In this document: piece after piece, positions 36,111 through 45,670 of the stretch | Layout: every line of letters starts with the position of its first letter | Position numbering within the stretch: the first letter of the stretch is position 1 | DNA from: Sneathiella sp. | Lineage (GTDB): Bacteria > Pseudomonadota > Alphaproteobacteria > Sneathiellales > Sneathiellaceae | Assembly: GCF_029233945.1 (NCBI RefSeq) | Contig: NZ_JARGOQ010000009.1 | Location: forward strand, 17,933 to 81,932 | DNA: 64,000 nucleotides | Reading direction: 5' to 3' | Translations under genes and position numbers: made by a program | Notes under the pieces: model-generated | Seen by the model: the letters and a program-made list of their open reading frames with translations, nothing else | Databases searched by the model: none | What the model was told of the DNA's origin: nothing

Positions 36111-36971
36111 ATGTCAGACATCGATCCCGACAACCACATTGCCTTTCAGGGTGTTCCGGGGGCTTATGGCCACCTGTCCTGCAGCACCGTCTATCCGGAT
36201 ATGGACGCGATTGCCTGCGATACCTTTGCCGATGCCTTGGCGATGGTGCGTGATGGAGATGCGGCGCTTGCCATGATCCCGATTGAAAATTCGCTCGGCG
36301 GGCGGGTTGCCGACATACATCATCTGTTACCCGATTCCGGGCTTTATATCATCGGGGAGCATTTCCAACCGGTGATGCATCAGCTTCTCGGTGTGCCGGG
36401 GTCAACCTTGTCTGATATCAAGGCTGTCCATAGTCATGAACAGGCACTCTCTCAATGCCGCGGTCTGACGCGCGATCTCGGGATCGAGCCCATCATCCAT
36501 GCGGATACGGCCGGTTCGGCGAAGATGATCGCGGAGTTGGGGGACAAGACTCAAGCATCCATTGCCTCCAGCCTTGCCGGGGAAATCTATGGCCTTGATG
36601 TTTTGCGTGACCGGGTTGAGGATCGTATTGGCAATACGACGCGGTTTATCATCATGTCCCGTCAGCGGCAGGATCCCGATCCGAAAGATGGAAGCTGCAT
36701 GATGAGCTTTGTTTTTCAAGTGCGGAGCCAGCCGGCGGCCCTGTATAAGGCGCTGGGTGGGTTTGCCACCAACGGCATCAATGTAACGAAGCTGGAAAGC
36801 TATATCACGGATGCAAGTTTTGAGGCCGCACAGTTCTATATCGATATCGAAGGCCACCCGGATGAAGCGCGGGTTGCCCGGGCGATTGAGGAATTGCAAT
36901 TCTTCTCCGCAAAACTCAAGATTTTGGGTGTTTATCCAATGAACCCCTATCGTCGGCAGTATGGGGCTTAA
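36111..36971 (+). CDS. pheA: Prephenate dehydratase
   Basis: This stand-alone enzyme converts prephenate to phenylpyruvate in phenylalanine synthesis. The catalytic domain shows FQGVPGAYGHLSC, MIPIENSLGGRVADIHHLL, VHSHEQALSQC and the NTTRFIIMSR motif with the key threonines. A C-terminal ACT domain follows (SFVFQVRSQPAALYKALGGF). The usual Phe-binding ESRP sequence is replaced by LESYI; ESY-type variants are what I recall for alphaproteobacteria. Feedback control by phenylalanine may therefore differ in detail. Confidence 0.94.
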   Translation: MSDIDPDNHIAFQGVPGAYGHLSCSTVYPDMDAIACDTFADALAMVRDGDAALAMIPIENSLGGRVADIHHLLPDSGLYIIGEHFQPVMHQLLGVPGSTLSDIKAVHSHEQALSQCRGLTRDLGIEPIIHADTAGSAKMIAELGDKTQASIASSLAGEIYGLDVLRDRVEDRIGNTTRFIIMSRQRQDPDPKDGSCMMSFVFQVRSQPAALYKALGGFATNGINVTKLESYITDASFEAAQFYIDIEGHPDEARVARAIEELQFFSAKLKILGVYPMNPYRRQYGA

Positions 36972-37059
36972 AACGGGTTGCCTCATCTGGCACGATTGAA
37001 TATAAGCTGACGCAAATTCAATTCCTTCACGGGCGGGATGCCTGTGCACTGCAATCGAG

Positions 37060-37644
37060 ATGGAAATGCTCAAAGATTATATTGATGATGTGGTAAAACT
37101 CAGCCGCGCCCAGAAATTGTTCCTGCTTGCTGGCGTTGTGGCGATGGCTGTCGTTGTCACGGCATCGAACATTCTGGTCGAGATGCCGGTGAATGACTGG
37201 TTTACATGGGGCGCACTCTCTTATCCGATTGCGTTTCTCGTGACCGATATTACCAATCGGGTCCTGGGGGTCCGGCTTGCGCGTGACGTTGTTATTGTTG
37301 GATTTATTGCGGCTGTCGTCATGTCGCTTCTATTGGCAAATCCGCGCATTGCAATTGCCTCCGGGTCGGCGTTCTTTATCGCGCAAATGCTGGATGTCAC
37401 CATTTTCGACAAACTGCGGCGTCAGGCATGGTGGAAAGCGCCGGTGGCGTCTTCTGTCATTGCGTCATTCGTCGATACGGCGATCTTTTTCGTGCTTGCC
37501 TTCGCAGGGACCGGCCTTCCCTGGCATACTTGGGCGCTCGGTGACTATGCGGCCAAGCTCATTATGGTGGCTGTACTGATCCTCCCCTTCCGCGGGCTGA
37601 TCAAAATTACCAACCCGCTCACCCTTGCGCCGGTCGCGCGCTAG
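37060..37644 (+). CDS. Queuosine precursor transporter (YhhQ/VUT family)
   Basis: The 194-residue protein has about six membrane helices and family segments SNILVEMPVNDWFTWGALSY, PIAFLVTDITNRVLG, FFIAQMLDVTIFDKLR and ASFVDTAIFFVLAF. YhhQ-type proteins import preQ0/preQ1 for queuosine tRNA modification. No preQ1 riboswitch is evident in the 88-bp leader. ATG 37066 is an alternative start. Its stop overlaps that of the convergent nudC in CTAG. Confidence 0.88.
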   Translation: MEMLKDYIDDVVKLSRAQKLFLLAGVVAMAVVVTASNILVEMPVNDWFTWGALSYPIAFLVTDITNRVLGVRLARDVVIVGFIAAVVMSLLLANPRIAIASGSAFFIAQMLDVTIFDKLRRQAWWKAPVASSVIASFVDTAIFFVLAFAGTGLPWHTWALGDYAAKLIMVAVLILPFRGLIKITNPLTLAPVAR

Positions 37645-38576
37645 GCAACAGGCGTAGTCTGCTCAACCCAGGCTTTCGCCAGTTGATGGGCGAGGGCAAT
37701 GGGGCCGCCTATCCGCAAACCGGTCGGCTTGGTGCTCTGCTCCAGCATCATACGAACTTCTTCACGGCTGAACCATCGCGCATCGTTAAGTTCTGTCCGG
37801 TCCACCGTGATTTCCTCGGTAAGCGCTTCGGCAAAACAGCCGATCATGAGGGAGGAGGGGAAGGGCCAAGGTTGCGACTGATGATAGCGGACGTCGCCGG
37901 TTTGGATACCTGATTCTTCCATAACCTCGCGCCTGACACCCTGCTCAATAGTTTCGCCGGGCTCAATAAATCCGGCAAGGCAGGAATAAAAATCGCCCGG
38001 AAAGTTTATGCCTTGACCGAGAAGGCATTTATCACCACGGGTCACCATCATAATGGCAACCGGATCAGTGCGCGGGAAATGTGTGGCGTTACAAGTGGTG
38101 TCTTCGCATTTTCGCGAATATCCTGCTTCCTGTGACTGGGTGTGGGTGCCGCAAACCGCGCAGAATCCATGCCGATTATGCCAGTCGATCATTGAGCGTG
38201 CCTGCGCAAGCGCACCGGCTTCACTAGAGCTTAATTGCGGCGCGACGGAGCGGACATCAATGAATTTACCCCAATCCTCATTCGCCGGTCGTTTCGGATT
38301 TTCAATGGCCGAGACATCAATCGCAAAGTGACAAGTGTCTTCCGTGATGCCCAAAAATATCAGGGCGGCACCGGCCGCGACAAACTCCTGTACCTCCGAA
38401 TATCCACGCCAGTCGATGCGCGCACCTTCCGTCAGGCTGATCAGGGCCTTCAATTGATGCATCGGGAGGAACCGGCTGCTCGGATCTTTTAATTTTTGTT
38501 CTATCCAGTTTGGATCTGTCCGCAAATGGGACGCGCGGTCGAAGTCACCGCCAGCAAAGACAATCGGTTTTTTCAT
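37641..38576 (-). CDS. nudC: NAD(+) diphosphatase (Nudix)
   Basis: The 311-residue enzyme hydrolyses NAD(H), and in other bacteria removes NAD caps from RNA. It has an N-terminal domain, a zinc-binding region with Cys pairs (FCAVCGTHTQSQ and RKCEDTTCNATHFPR), and the Nudix box GFIEPGETIEQGVRREVMEESG, with SQPWPFPSSLM following, a motif diagnostic for NudC. I start at 38576; an upstream in-frame TTG at 38612 is possible. Confidence 0.93.
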   Translation of the reverse strand: MKKPIVFAGGDFDRASHLRTDPNWIEQKLKDPSSRFLPMHQLKALISLTEGARIDWRGYSEVQEFVAAGAALIFLGITEDTCHFAIDVSAIENPKRPANEDWGKFIDVRSVAPQLSSSEAGALAQARSMIDWHNRHGFCAVCGTHTQSQEAGYSRKCEDTTCNATHFPRTDPVAIMMVTRGDKCLLGQGINFPGDFYSCLAGFIEPGETIEQGVRREVMEESGIQTGDVRYHQSQPWPFPSSLMIGCFAEALTEEITVDRTELNDARWFSREEVRMMLEQSTKPTGLRIGGPIALAHQLAKAWVEQTTPVA

Positions 38577-38710
38577 GGGCGGCAGATTGTCACAACTTAT
38601 CCGCTCCTGCAATCGCCAAGACGTTAAATTTTGAATGATTGTTCAAGATCGGGACCAAAAAACAGGAAAAAGGGCTTGCTTCTCTCCCTCAACTGCATGA
38701 TATAGGCGGT

Positions 38711-38804
38711 GGAAGGCTGGCGGCGGGCGTGCCCCTCGCGAACCCGGTCAGATCCGGAAGGAAGCAGCCGTAACGAGTTTCGGTGCGGGTCGTTGTCAGT
38801 CTTC
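38711..38804 (+). ncRNA. ffs: Signal recognition particle 4.5S RNA
   Basis: The conserved domain IV loop GGTCAGATCCGGAAGGAAGC (38747-38766) is the hallmark of bacterial SRP RNA. The ends pair: GAAGGCTGGC (38712-38721) with GTCAGTCTTC (38795-38804), allowing two G-T pairs. The RNA binds Ffh and targets nascent membrane proteins. Its position just upstream of dnaX is a conserved alphaproteobacterial arrangement. Exact ends are inferred from the pairing. Confidence 0.92.
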
Positions 38805-38892
38805 TTCTATTCTTTATCTTTCCTACACAGAAGCAAACAAATCCTCCTCCTTTGACTGGTATTTAGCTGAAGTTCTCTGCTATGATTGCGCC

Positions 38893-40725
38893 ATGACAAG
38901 CGATCAATCCAATAGTCCCTATCGCGTTCTCGCCCGGAAGTACCGGCCGTCGACCTTCGACGAGTTGATCGGCCATGAGGCCATGGTGAAAACGCTCTCC
39001 AATGCGCTTGAGACGGGGCGCCTTGCGCATGCGTTTGTATTGACGGGCACACGCGGGATCGGCAAGACGACGACGGCGCGCATCATCGCCCGGGGCCTCA
39101 ATTGCATTGGGCAAGATGGCAACGGCGGACCAACTGTCACCCCATGCGGTGTCTGCAAGAACTGTGTTGCCATTGCGGAGGATCGCCATCAGGATGTTCT
39201 GGAAATGGACGCGGCGAGCCGTACCGGCGTAGACGATATTCGCGAACTCATTGACGGCGTGCGGTATTTGCCCGTTGCGGCACGGTTCAAGATCTACATC
39301 ATCGACGAAGTGCATATGCTCTCGAAAAATGCTTTCAATGCGTTGCTGAAAACGCTGGAAGAACCGCCAGAGCATGTGAAATTCATCTTCGCGACAACGG
39401 AGATTCGGAAAATTCCGGTGACGGTGCTTTCCCGTTGTCAGCGGTTCGATTTGAAACGCGTCGATGGCGATACCCTTGCCGCTTACTTTGCGACGATCGC
39501 GGAGAAGGAACAGACCGAGATTGAAGAGGATGCTTTAGCTCTTATCGCCCGCGCAGCGGAAGGGTCGGTGCGCGACGGCCTCTCCCTGCTGGATCAGGCG
39601 ATTGCGCATGGGGACGGCAAGGTAACGGCGCTGCAGGTGCGCGATATGCTGGGCCTTGCGGACCGGACCCGCATTCTGGATCTTCTGGGCCTGCTGATGG
39701 AAGGAAATATCAAGGACTCGCTGGCGCTTCTGCGCGGACAGTATGACAGCGGTGCAGATCCGGTAGTGATCATTCAGGATTTGCTGGAACTGACGCACTG
39801 GCTGACATCGCTGAAAGTCACGCCGGAGGCGGCCAATAATATTGCCATGGCAGGCGGCGAGATAACCCGTGGGGAGGAAATGGCAAAAAAACTTTCCATG
39901 CCCGTTCTTGCCCGCACTTGGCAGATGCTGTTGAAAGGTCTCGACGAAGTCAGTCATGCGCCAATGCCGCTTGCGGCGGCGGAGATGGTTCTTGTCCGTT
40001 TGGCCTATGTGAGCGAGTTGCCAACGCCAAATGATCTCGCCCGCCAGATTGCGGATAACCCCAAGGAAGGCGGCACGGCCCCTTCAACAAACAGTGGGGG
40101 GCGACCTTCATCTGCATCTCAGGCGGGACCATCAATGAGCCATGGAGGGCACGCCGCAGCAGTTGCGGTATCAACCTCCCCAGCGCCGCAGCAGGAAAGT
40201 GAGCCCCGCGCTCATTTATCGCTGGTTGCGCGCAATGACGACTTGCCGGAACGCGAACCGGTTAAGGCCGAGCCTGCCCCGGGAAAGCCACCGCTTCAAT
40301 CCTTGGAGGATGTGGTTAATCTCCTTAACGAACGGCAGGATATCAAACTCAAGGGGGAGGTACTCAACTTCGTACGTCCCGTTGCGTTTGAGCGGGGATT
40401 GATCGAGTTTAGCCCGGCGGCGGGCGCGGCGGCGGACCTCGCCGCTCGGCTTGGCAAGCGCTTGCGGGAGATTACCGGCGATCAATGGGATGTGCGGATG
40501 ACCGCCCAGGCGGAAGGCGCGGCGACAGTGGCGGAAAAGCGCCAGAGTGATAAAGCAGCGGAGATTGAGGCGATGGAGGCCCATCCCATGGTGCAGAATA
40601 TCAAATCGCTTTTCCCCAACTCAACAATCCGGGAAATCCGGCATCTCGGCCCCACACTTGACATCATGCTTCCCGATGACATATCCGGTGAAGACGAAAT
40701 CGATGACGGAGATACATTCGAATGA
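38893..40725 (+). CDS. dnaX: DNA polymerase III subunit gamma/tau
   Basis: This is the clamp-loader ATPase of the replisome, 610 residues. It shows the N-terminal YRVLARKYRPSTFDELIGHE, Walker A GTRGIGKT (52-59), the zinc site CGVCKNC, VYIIDEVHMLS-type Walker B (here IYIIDEVHMLSKNAFNALL) and the SRC finger (VLSRCQRFDL). A proline/serine-rich linker from about residue 395 leads to a C-terminal tau-specific domain. An in-frame A AAA AAA heptamer preceded by GGGGAGG lies near residue 331. The stop overlaps ybaB by four bases. Confidence 0.96.
   Translation: MTSDQSNSPYRVLARKYRPSTFDELIGHEAMVKTLSNALETGRLAHAFVLTGTRGIGKTTTARIIARGLNCIGQDGNGGPTVTPCGVCKNCVAIAEDRHQDVLEMDAASRTGVDDIRELIDGVRYLPVAARFKIYIIDEVHMLSKNAFNALLKTLEEPPEHVKFIFATTEIRKIPVTVLSRCQRFDLKRVDGDTLAAYFATIAEKEQTEIEEDALALIARAAEGSVRDGLSLLDQAIAHGDGKVTALQVRDMLGLADRTRILDLLGLLMEGNIKDSLALLRGQYDSGADPVVIIQDLLELTHWLTSLKVTPEAANNIAMAGGEITRGEEMAKKLSMPVLARTWQMLLKGLDEVSHAPMPLAAAEMVLVRLAYVSELPTPNDLARQIADNPKEGGTAPSTNSGGRPSSASQAGPSMSHGGHAAAVAVSTSPAPQQESEPRAHLSLVARNDDLPEREPVKAEPAPGKPPLQSLEDVVNLLNERQDIKLKGEVLNFVRPVAFERGLIEFSPAAGAAADLAARLGKRLREITGDQWDVRMTAQAEGAATVAEKRQSDKAAEIEAMEAHPMVQNIKSLFPNSTIREIRHLGPTLDIMLPDDISGEDEIDDGDTFE
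39871..39891 (+). other. Candidate slippery heptamer with upstream Shine-Dalgarno-like sequence inside dnaX
   Basis: GGGGAGG (39871-39877) precedes seven A residues (39885-39891) read as GCA AAA AAA in the dnaX frame, so the heptamer is correctly phased for a -1 shift. The shifted frame would run about 47 codons to a TGA near 40031-40033, giving a product of about 380 residues. The site resembles that of E. coli dnaX but falls inside the region expected to hold the oligomerisation domain, so it may be fortuitous. Confidence 0.3.
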
Positions 40726-41045
40726 AGAACCTTGGCAATCTGATGAAGCAGGCCAAAGAAATGCAAAGCAAAATGGCCGAAATGCAGGCTGAGCTTGAAA
40801 CCCATGAAGTAACGGGACAGTCCGGCGCCGGCATGGTCAAGGTGACACTCAATTGCAAGGGTGAAATGCGTAAACTTGAGGTGGATTCCTCTCTTGTCGA
40901 TCCTGAGGACAAGGAAGTAATGGAAGACCTTATTCTCGCTGCCCATGCGGATGCGCGTAACAAGGTCGATGCCTACTCGGCGGAGAAGATGAAGGAAATG
41001 ACCGGCGGGTTGGACCTGCCGCCCGGCATGCAGATGCCTTTCTGA
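40722..41045 (+). CDS. ybaB: YbaB/EbfC-family nucleoid-associated protein
   Basis: This 107-residue DNA-binding protein starts with the family pattern [18 protein letters not shown], and includes [20 protein letters not shown] and the C-terminal [10 protein letters not shown]. It forms dimers that bind DNA and is almost always encoded between dnaX and recR, as here. It overlaps dnaX by four bases. Confidence 0.94.
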   Translation: MKNLGNLMKQAKEMQSKMAEMQAELETHEVTGQSGAGMVKVTLNCKGEMRKLEVDSSLVDPEDKEVMEDLILAAHADARNKVDAYSAEKMKEMTGGLDLPPGMQMPF

Positions 41046-41065
41046 TCGGGCGGCATGACAGTTAT

Positions 41066-41662
41066 ATGAGCCAGTCTGAAATTGATCATCTGATACAGCT
41101 TTTATCCAAGCTTCCCGGGTTGGGCCCCCGTTCGGCGCGCCGGGCAACGCTTTACCTGATCAGTCGCCGGGAAAGCCTGTTGACGCCGCTTTCCGCCGCC
41201 ATGCAGTCCGCAGCGGACAATGTAAAAGTCTGCGGTCAATGTGGGAACCTGGATGTGACCGACCCTTGCGATATCTGCCGCAATGTAAAGCGCGATCAGA
41301 GCCTTCTCTGTGTGGTGGAGGATGTCTCTGATCTCTGGGCGTTGGAACGGTCCGAGGCGTTTCGCGGTCGCTATCATGTTTTGGGCGGCACGCTATCTGC
41401 CCTCGACGGGATTGGCCCGGATGAACTCAATATGGAACCCCTGATCCGGCGCGTCGGGGAGGGGGGGATTACCGAGGTTATTCTTGCCCTTAACGCCACT
41501 GTCGATGGTCAAACCACATCACATTATCTCTCCGACCGCCTTTCGGAATACGGCGTACAGATCACCCGGCTAGCCCACGGCGTTCCCGTCGGCGGGGAAC
41601 TTGATTATCTGGATGATGGGACCTTGTCTGCGGCGCTCAAATCCCGTCGCACGATGGGTTAA
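41066..41662 (+). CDS. recR: Recombination mediator RecR
   Basis: RecR acts with RecO and RecF to load RecA on gapped DNA. The 198-residue protein has the helix-hairpin-helix [20 protein letters not shown], the four-cysteine zinc site [16 protein letters not shown] and the Toprim region ([34 protein letters not shown]). It follows ybaB by 20 bases. Its stop overlaps that of the convergent rmuC in TTAA. Confidence 0.95.
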   Translation: MSQSEIDHLIQLLSKLPGLGPRSARRATLYLISRRESLLTPLSAAMQSAADNVKVCGQCGNLDVTDPCDICRNVKRDQSLLCVVEDVSDLWALERSEAFRGRYHVLGGTLSALDGIGPDELNMEPLIRRVGEGGITEVILALNATVDGQTTSHYLSDRLSEYGVQITRLAHGVPVGGELDYLDDGTLSAALKSRRTMG

Positions 41663-42789
41663 GTCTGCTCGTCCATCAGATGCGGTTGCTCTGGTGGCCT
41701 TGCCAGAATATCGCTTTCTTCCTCCCCCAGCTGCAATTCTTCAATTTTTTCCGCGCGGCTACTGATCTTTCGGCTTGAGGTTTCGATATGCTCGATATCC
41801 TTGCTGGCCTGCAGGAAATGCTTCCCGAGATTGCCGACGCGATCATCCAGCCGTTCGACATCCTTGAGCAGAACCCCGACTTCTTTCTGGATCACTCCGG
41901 CCTGTGCTCGCATCTGGCTGTCTTTCAACACGGCGCGCACGGTATTCAGCGTCGCCATTAATGTCGTGGGAGAGACGATCCAGACGCGCGCTTTGTAAGA
42001 TCTTTCAAGTATCGCGGGGAAGTTGGCATGAAGCTCCGCATAGACGGCTTCGGACGGCAGAAAAAGAAGCGCTGATTCGGCGGTTTCCCCGTCCAGAATG
42101 TATTTCTCGCTAATATCGGCGATATGCTTCTGCATGGCGCCGGTAAGCGCGCGCGATGCTTGAACCTTATCGCTTTCAGTTTCTGCCTGCCGCAGCATGT
42201 GATAGCTCTCGAGAGGGAATTTTGCGTCCACAACGATGGAGCCGGGCGGATTGGGGAGCTTGATCAGGCAGTCCGCGCGCCGCCCATTGCTAAGTGTTAC
42301 CTGGAATTCATAGGCGGATGGCGGCAGGGCGGATTTCACCAGATCATTAAGTTGAATTTCCCCGAAAGCACCCCGCGCCTGCTTGTTGGCGAGGATATCC
42401 TGCAGCCCGACAACCTGATTGGAAAGCTCCGTGAGGTTATTCTGGGCCTTGTCGATCACGGCCAGCCGTGTTTGTAATTCAGTCAGGCTCTGCCCGGTTT
42501 TCTCCGCTGACTGGCTGAGACTATCACCCAGGCGTTTTGAGACCGTGTCCAGCCGCTCGCTCAAGGTCTGGTTGATTTCCTGCCGACTTTGCGCGCTATC
42601 GGTGGAGATTTGTTTGAGCTGCCCTTCGAGCTGTGCCTGCTGGTTAATCAGACTCTCGGTCAGGCGGGTTAGATTCTCACTATTTGTGGAGGCTGTTTCC
42701 GCCAGATTTGCCGCCTTCGACATCTTGAAGAACAGAACCAGCGTGATAACCGCCAGAAACGCGATGACCGCAATCAGGGCAATTTCCAT
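41659..42789 (-). CDS. rmuC: DNA recombination protein RmuC
   Basis: The 376-residue protein has an N-terminal membrane anchor ([19 protein letters not shown]), a long coiled coil (about residues 30-130) and the RmuC nuclease-like domain: [66 protein letters not shown] and [19 protein letters not shown]. RmuC limits inversions and acts in DNA repair. The tail again predicts coiled coil. Confidence 0.93.
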   Translation of the reverse strand: MEIALIAVIAFLAVITLVLFFKMSKAANLAETASTNSENLTRLTESLINQQAQLEGQLKQISTDSAQSRQEINQTLSERLDTVSKRLGDSLSQSAEKTGQSLTELQTRLAVIDKAQNNLTELSNQVVGLQDILANKQARGAFGEIQLNDLVKSALPPSAYEFQVTLSNGRRADCLIKLPNPPGSIVVDAKFPLESYHMLRQAETESDKVQASRALTGAMQKHIADISEKYILDGETAESALLFLPSEAVYAELHANFPAILERSYKARVWIVSPTTLMATLNTVRAVLKDSQMRAQAGVIQKEVGVLLKDVERLDDRVGNLGKHFLQASKDIEHIETSSRKISSRAEKIEELQLGEEESDILARPPEQPHLMDEQT

Positions 42790-42899
42790 TAAAACTCTCC
42801 CATATGCCCTATTTCCCGCCCGTCAATGGCCTTGACGAACGCGAACAGGCATAATACCTACTCTTTTGTATATCGTAACGCGAACAACAACGGAACACC

Positions 42900-43421
42900 A
42901 TGGCCCTTTTGCCCATATATACCGCGCCGGACCCGCTTTTGAAAACCATCTCCAAACCGGTGGAAAAGGTGGATGCGGAAATCCGCAAGCTGGTCGATGA
43001 TATGTTCGAGACCATGTATGCCGCACCGGGCATTGGCCTCGCGGCCATACAGGTTGGCGTGCAAAAGCGTCTGCTTGTCCTCGATGTTGTCGGCAAAGGA
43101 AACGAGGAAGAGGACCCGCAACCGCTCGCGTTGATCAATCCGGAAATCACCTGGGCTTCGGATCATGATGTCACCTATGAAGAAGGCTGCCTTTCCGTGC
43201 CGGAACATTACGCCGATGTCGTCCGCCCGGCTGAAGTCGAGGTGAGTTATCTTGATGTGGACGGGCAAAAACAGAACCTTCACGCCGATGGCTTACTGGC
43301 CACATGCGTTCAGCATGAAATGGACCATCTGGACGGAATCCTGTTCCTCGATCGTATCTCGGCGCTTAAGCGCAACATGATCCTGAGAAAGCTACTCAAG
43401 CAGAAAAAACTGGCGAGCTGA
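42900..43421 (+). CDS. def: Peptide deformylase
   Basis: This metalloenzyme removes the N-formyl group from nascent proteins. The 173-residue protein has all three family motifs: [19 protein letters not shown] with the metal-binding Cys, and QHEMDHLDG with the HExxD-type metal-binding histidines (HEMDH). It begins a def-fmt-truA unit, so formyl addition and removal are encoded together. Confidence 0.96.
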   Translation: MALLPIYTAPDPLLKTISKPVEKVDAEIRKLVDDMFETMYAAPGIGLAAIQVGVQKRLLVLDVVGKGNEEEDPQPLALINPEITWASDHDVTYEEGCLSVPEHYADVVRPAEVEVSYLDVDGQKQNLHADGLLATCVQHEMDHLDGILFLDRISALKRNMILRKLLKQKKLAS

Positions 43422-43431
43422 AGGAGCCGTT

Positions 43432-44355
43432 ATGGCGGGATTGCGACTTGGCTTTATGGGAACGCCGGCGTTCTCCGCCCATATCCTGAAAGCATTGATC
43501 GGATCACCGCATGAGGTGGCGTGCGTCTATTCCCAGCCACCGCGCCCCGCGGGTCGGGGCAAGAAGCTGATGCCTTCCGCCGTGCATCAACTGGCGGAGG
43601 TGGAAGGAATACCGGTTCGTACGCCAGTGTCGTTAAAATCGTCTGAGGTACAGGCAGAGTTTGCAAAACTGAATCTCGATGCCGCCATTGTCGTTGCCTA
43701 TGGACTTATCCTGCCGCAGGCCATTCTCGATGCGCCGACGTACGGTTGCCTCAATCTTCATGCGTCTTTGTTGCCGCGCTGGCGCGGCGCCGCCCCGATC
43801 CAGCGTGCGATCATGGCAGGGGATGAGGAGACCGGCATCGCTGTCATGCAGATGGAGGCAGGGCTGGACACAGGGCCAGTCCTGAGCGAAGCGCGCGTAC
43901 CGATTACTACGGAGACAACAGCAGGCTCGCTCCACGACGAACTTGCGGATGCAGGGGCGACGCTGTTGATTCAAACTCTTGAACGCCTTGGAGATTCGGA
44001 TCTAGTCGCGACGCCGCAAACGACTGGCGGGGTGACATATGCGGAGAAAATTTCAAAATCCGAAGCCGCGATTGACTGGGGTCGCAGCGCAATCGATCTT
44101 AATCGTCATATTCGCGGCCTGAATCCGGTGCCCGGCGCTTATTTTGAATACCGAGGGCAGCGCATCAAACTGCTCGCGACGACGCCGGTCGAGGGAAGGG
44201 GGAAGCCCGGCGAAGCACTGGATGATCAATTGACAATTGCTTGTGGAAAAGGTGCATTGAAGCTCGTCACCTTGCAACCCGCTGGGAAGGGCGCAATGGA
44301 TGCGGCAGCATTTCTAAACGGTCGACCAATCGCTAAGGGCGAGGTGCTGGGCTGA
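43432..44355 (+). CDS. fmt: Methionyl-tRNA formyltransferase
   Basis: This enzyme formylates initiator Met-tRNA with 10-formyltetrahydrofolate. The 307-residue protein shows [39 protein letters not shown], the catalytic [18 protein letters not shown] and [13 protein letters not shown], plus a C-terminal tRNA-binding domain ([19 protein letters not shown]). AAGGAG lies six bases before the ATG. It shares one base with truA. Confidence 0.96.
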   Translation: MAGLRLGFMGTPAFSAHILKALIGSPHEVACVYSQPPRPAGRGKKLMPSAVHQLAEVEGIPVRTPVSLKSSEVQAEFAKLNLDAAIVVAYGLILPQAILDAPTYGCLNLHASLLPRWRGAAPIQRAIMAGDEETGIAVMQMEAGLDTGPVLSEARVPITTETTAGSLHDELADAGATLLIQTLERLGDSDLVATPQTTGGVTYAEKISKSEAAIDWGRSAIDLNRHIRGLNPVPGAYFEYRGQRIKLLATTPVEGRGKPGEALDDQLTIACGKGALKLVTLQPAGKGAMDAAAFLNGRPIAKGEVLG

Positions 44356-45095
44356 TGCCCTGTTACCGCATAACAATCGAATATGACGGGCGCGATCTTG
44401 TCGGTTGGCAGCGCCAAAACAATGGCCCCTCTGTCCAGCAGCATATCGAAGAGGCGATTTTCGATTTCTGCGGGGAAGAGGTGCGCATTCAGGGCGCGGG
44501 CCGCACGGACGCTGGCGTTCACGCTCTTGGGCAAGTCGCAAATTTCGAGCTTGCCTCCAACCGAAAGCCGCAAGTCGTGATGAATGCGCTGAACCAGCAT
44601 TTGAAACCGGCATCGATTGCTATTCTTGATTGTGCGGAAGTGGATGAGGAATTCAGCGCGCGATTTTCTGCGAAGAAACGGCATTATCTTTACCGGATTA
44701 TCAATCGCCGGGCCCCCTTGACTGTGGATGCGGGTCTTGCCTGGCTTGTCAAACGGGAGCTCGATGCGGATGCGATGAATGAGGCGGCAAAAGTCTTGAT
44801 CGGCCGCCATGATTTTACCAGTTTTCGCGCCGCGGCCTGTCAGGCCAAGTCACCCGTTCGGACGCTTGAAAAGCTTTCCGTTTGTCGCGAAGGAGAGGAA
44901 ATACAAATCCGGGCCTCTGCGATTTCCTTCCTGCATAATCAGGTTCGGTCAATGGTTGGTAGTCTTTCCCTTGTGGGGACCGGACAATGGGCAAAGGAAG
45001 ATTTAGCGGCTGCGCTGGACGCAAAAGACCGTCAGCGAGCGGGGCCGAATGCGCCTCCCTATGGGCTCTATCTGACGCAGGTGGATTATGACTAG
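44355..45095 (+). CDS. truA: tRNA pseudouridine synthase A
   Basis: TruA makes pseudouridines 38-40 in the anticodon arm. The 246-residue protein has [20 protein letters not shown], the catalytic [19 protein letters not shown] with its aspartate, [15 protein letters not shown] and [13 protein letters not shown]. It starts on the last base of fmt. Its stop overlaps the convergent membrane-protein gene in CTAG. Confidence 0.96.
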   Translation: MPCYRITIEYDGRDLVGWQRQNNGPSVQQHIEEAIFDFCGEEVRIQGAGRTDAGVHALGQVANFELASNRKPQVVMNALNQHLKPASIAILDCAEVDEEFSARFSAKKRHYLYRIINRRAPLTVDAGLAWLVKRELDADAMNEAAKVLIGRHDFTSFRAAACQAKSPVRTLEKLSVCREGEEIQIRASAISFLHNQVRSMVGSLSLVGTGQWAKEDLAAALDAKDRQRAGPNAPPYGLYLTQVDYD

Positions 45096-45670
45096 ACCGG
45101 CGCGGTAAAAACCCACTCCAAAAAAACCGCCTGTACCAATACCACAATCAGAAATTCCAAAAAGGCAAAGCCGGCCGCCGTCATTCCGGTCAGGTTGAGC
45201 GTAACCTTCAGTACGTACCAAAGAAGGGCGTAAGTTGCCGCAATGAAAAGCAGGGTTATCGTCGCGGCAATGTTCTCAGGGAGTATGCCCGTCGCAATGA
45301 TGGAAATTGGGAACCAGACAAGGATAATCCCGAATTGCATCCAATTGTATACCACGACAAAAATGCTATAGCGTTCCGAAAAGCCCATATGACGCGCGAG
45401 TACGGCCATAATTGCCAGATATGAGCCCCAACTGACCAACAAGGCGAGGCAGAGGAACAGCAAGAATGGAACAATTGACGTATCCGTTGGAATTTCCCGG
45501 TAGTCGATCGAATTTTCGATTGCGAACAGAGGCAATGCGAGGATCATCGCCAGAAACGAACGATAAAACCCTTCCATCGACATATTGAAATAGGTGAGGG
45601 CGTGGGAATCCCGCCGCGCGAGAAGATAAGCGCCAAAAAGTGAATTGACGATTTCCCTAATACTGATCAT
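45092..45670 (-). CDS. Hypothetical multi-pass membrane protein
   Basis: The 192-residue protein has five predicted membrane helices and no soluble domain. Repeated hydrophobic stretches are [66 protein letters not shown] and [17 protein letters not shown]. The pattern recalls Yip1-type transporter-like proteins, but I cannot assign it. It starts four bases inside the 3' end of dapE, so it is probably co-transcribed with dapE. Confidence 0.75.
   Translation of the reverse strand: MISIREIVNSLFGAYLLARRDSHALTYFNMSMEGFYRSFLAMILALPLFAIENSIDYREIPTDTSIVPFLLFLCLALLVSWGSYLAIMAVLARHMGFSERYSIFVVVYNWMQFGIILVWFPISIIATGILPENIAATITLLFIAATYALLWYVLKVTLNLTGMTAAGFAFLEFLIVVLVQAVFLEWVFTAPV

Noticed and set aside
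36972..37059. preQ1 riboswitch before the queuosine precursor transporter
   Set aside because: I could not find the compact pseudoknot pattern or the conserved A-rich tail in the 88-bp leader.
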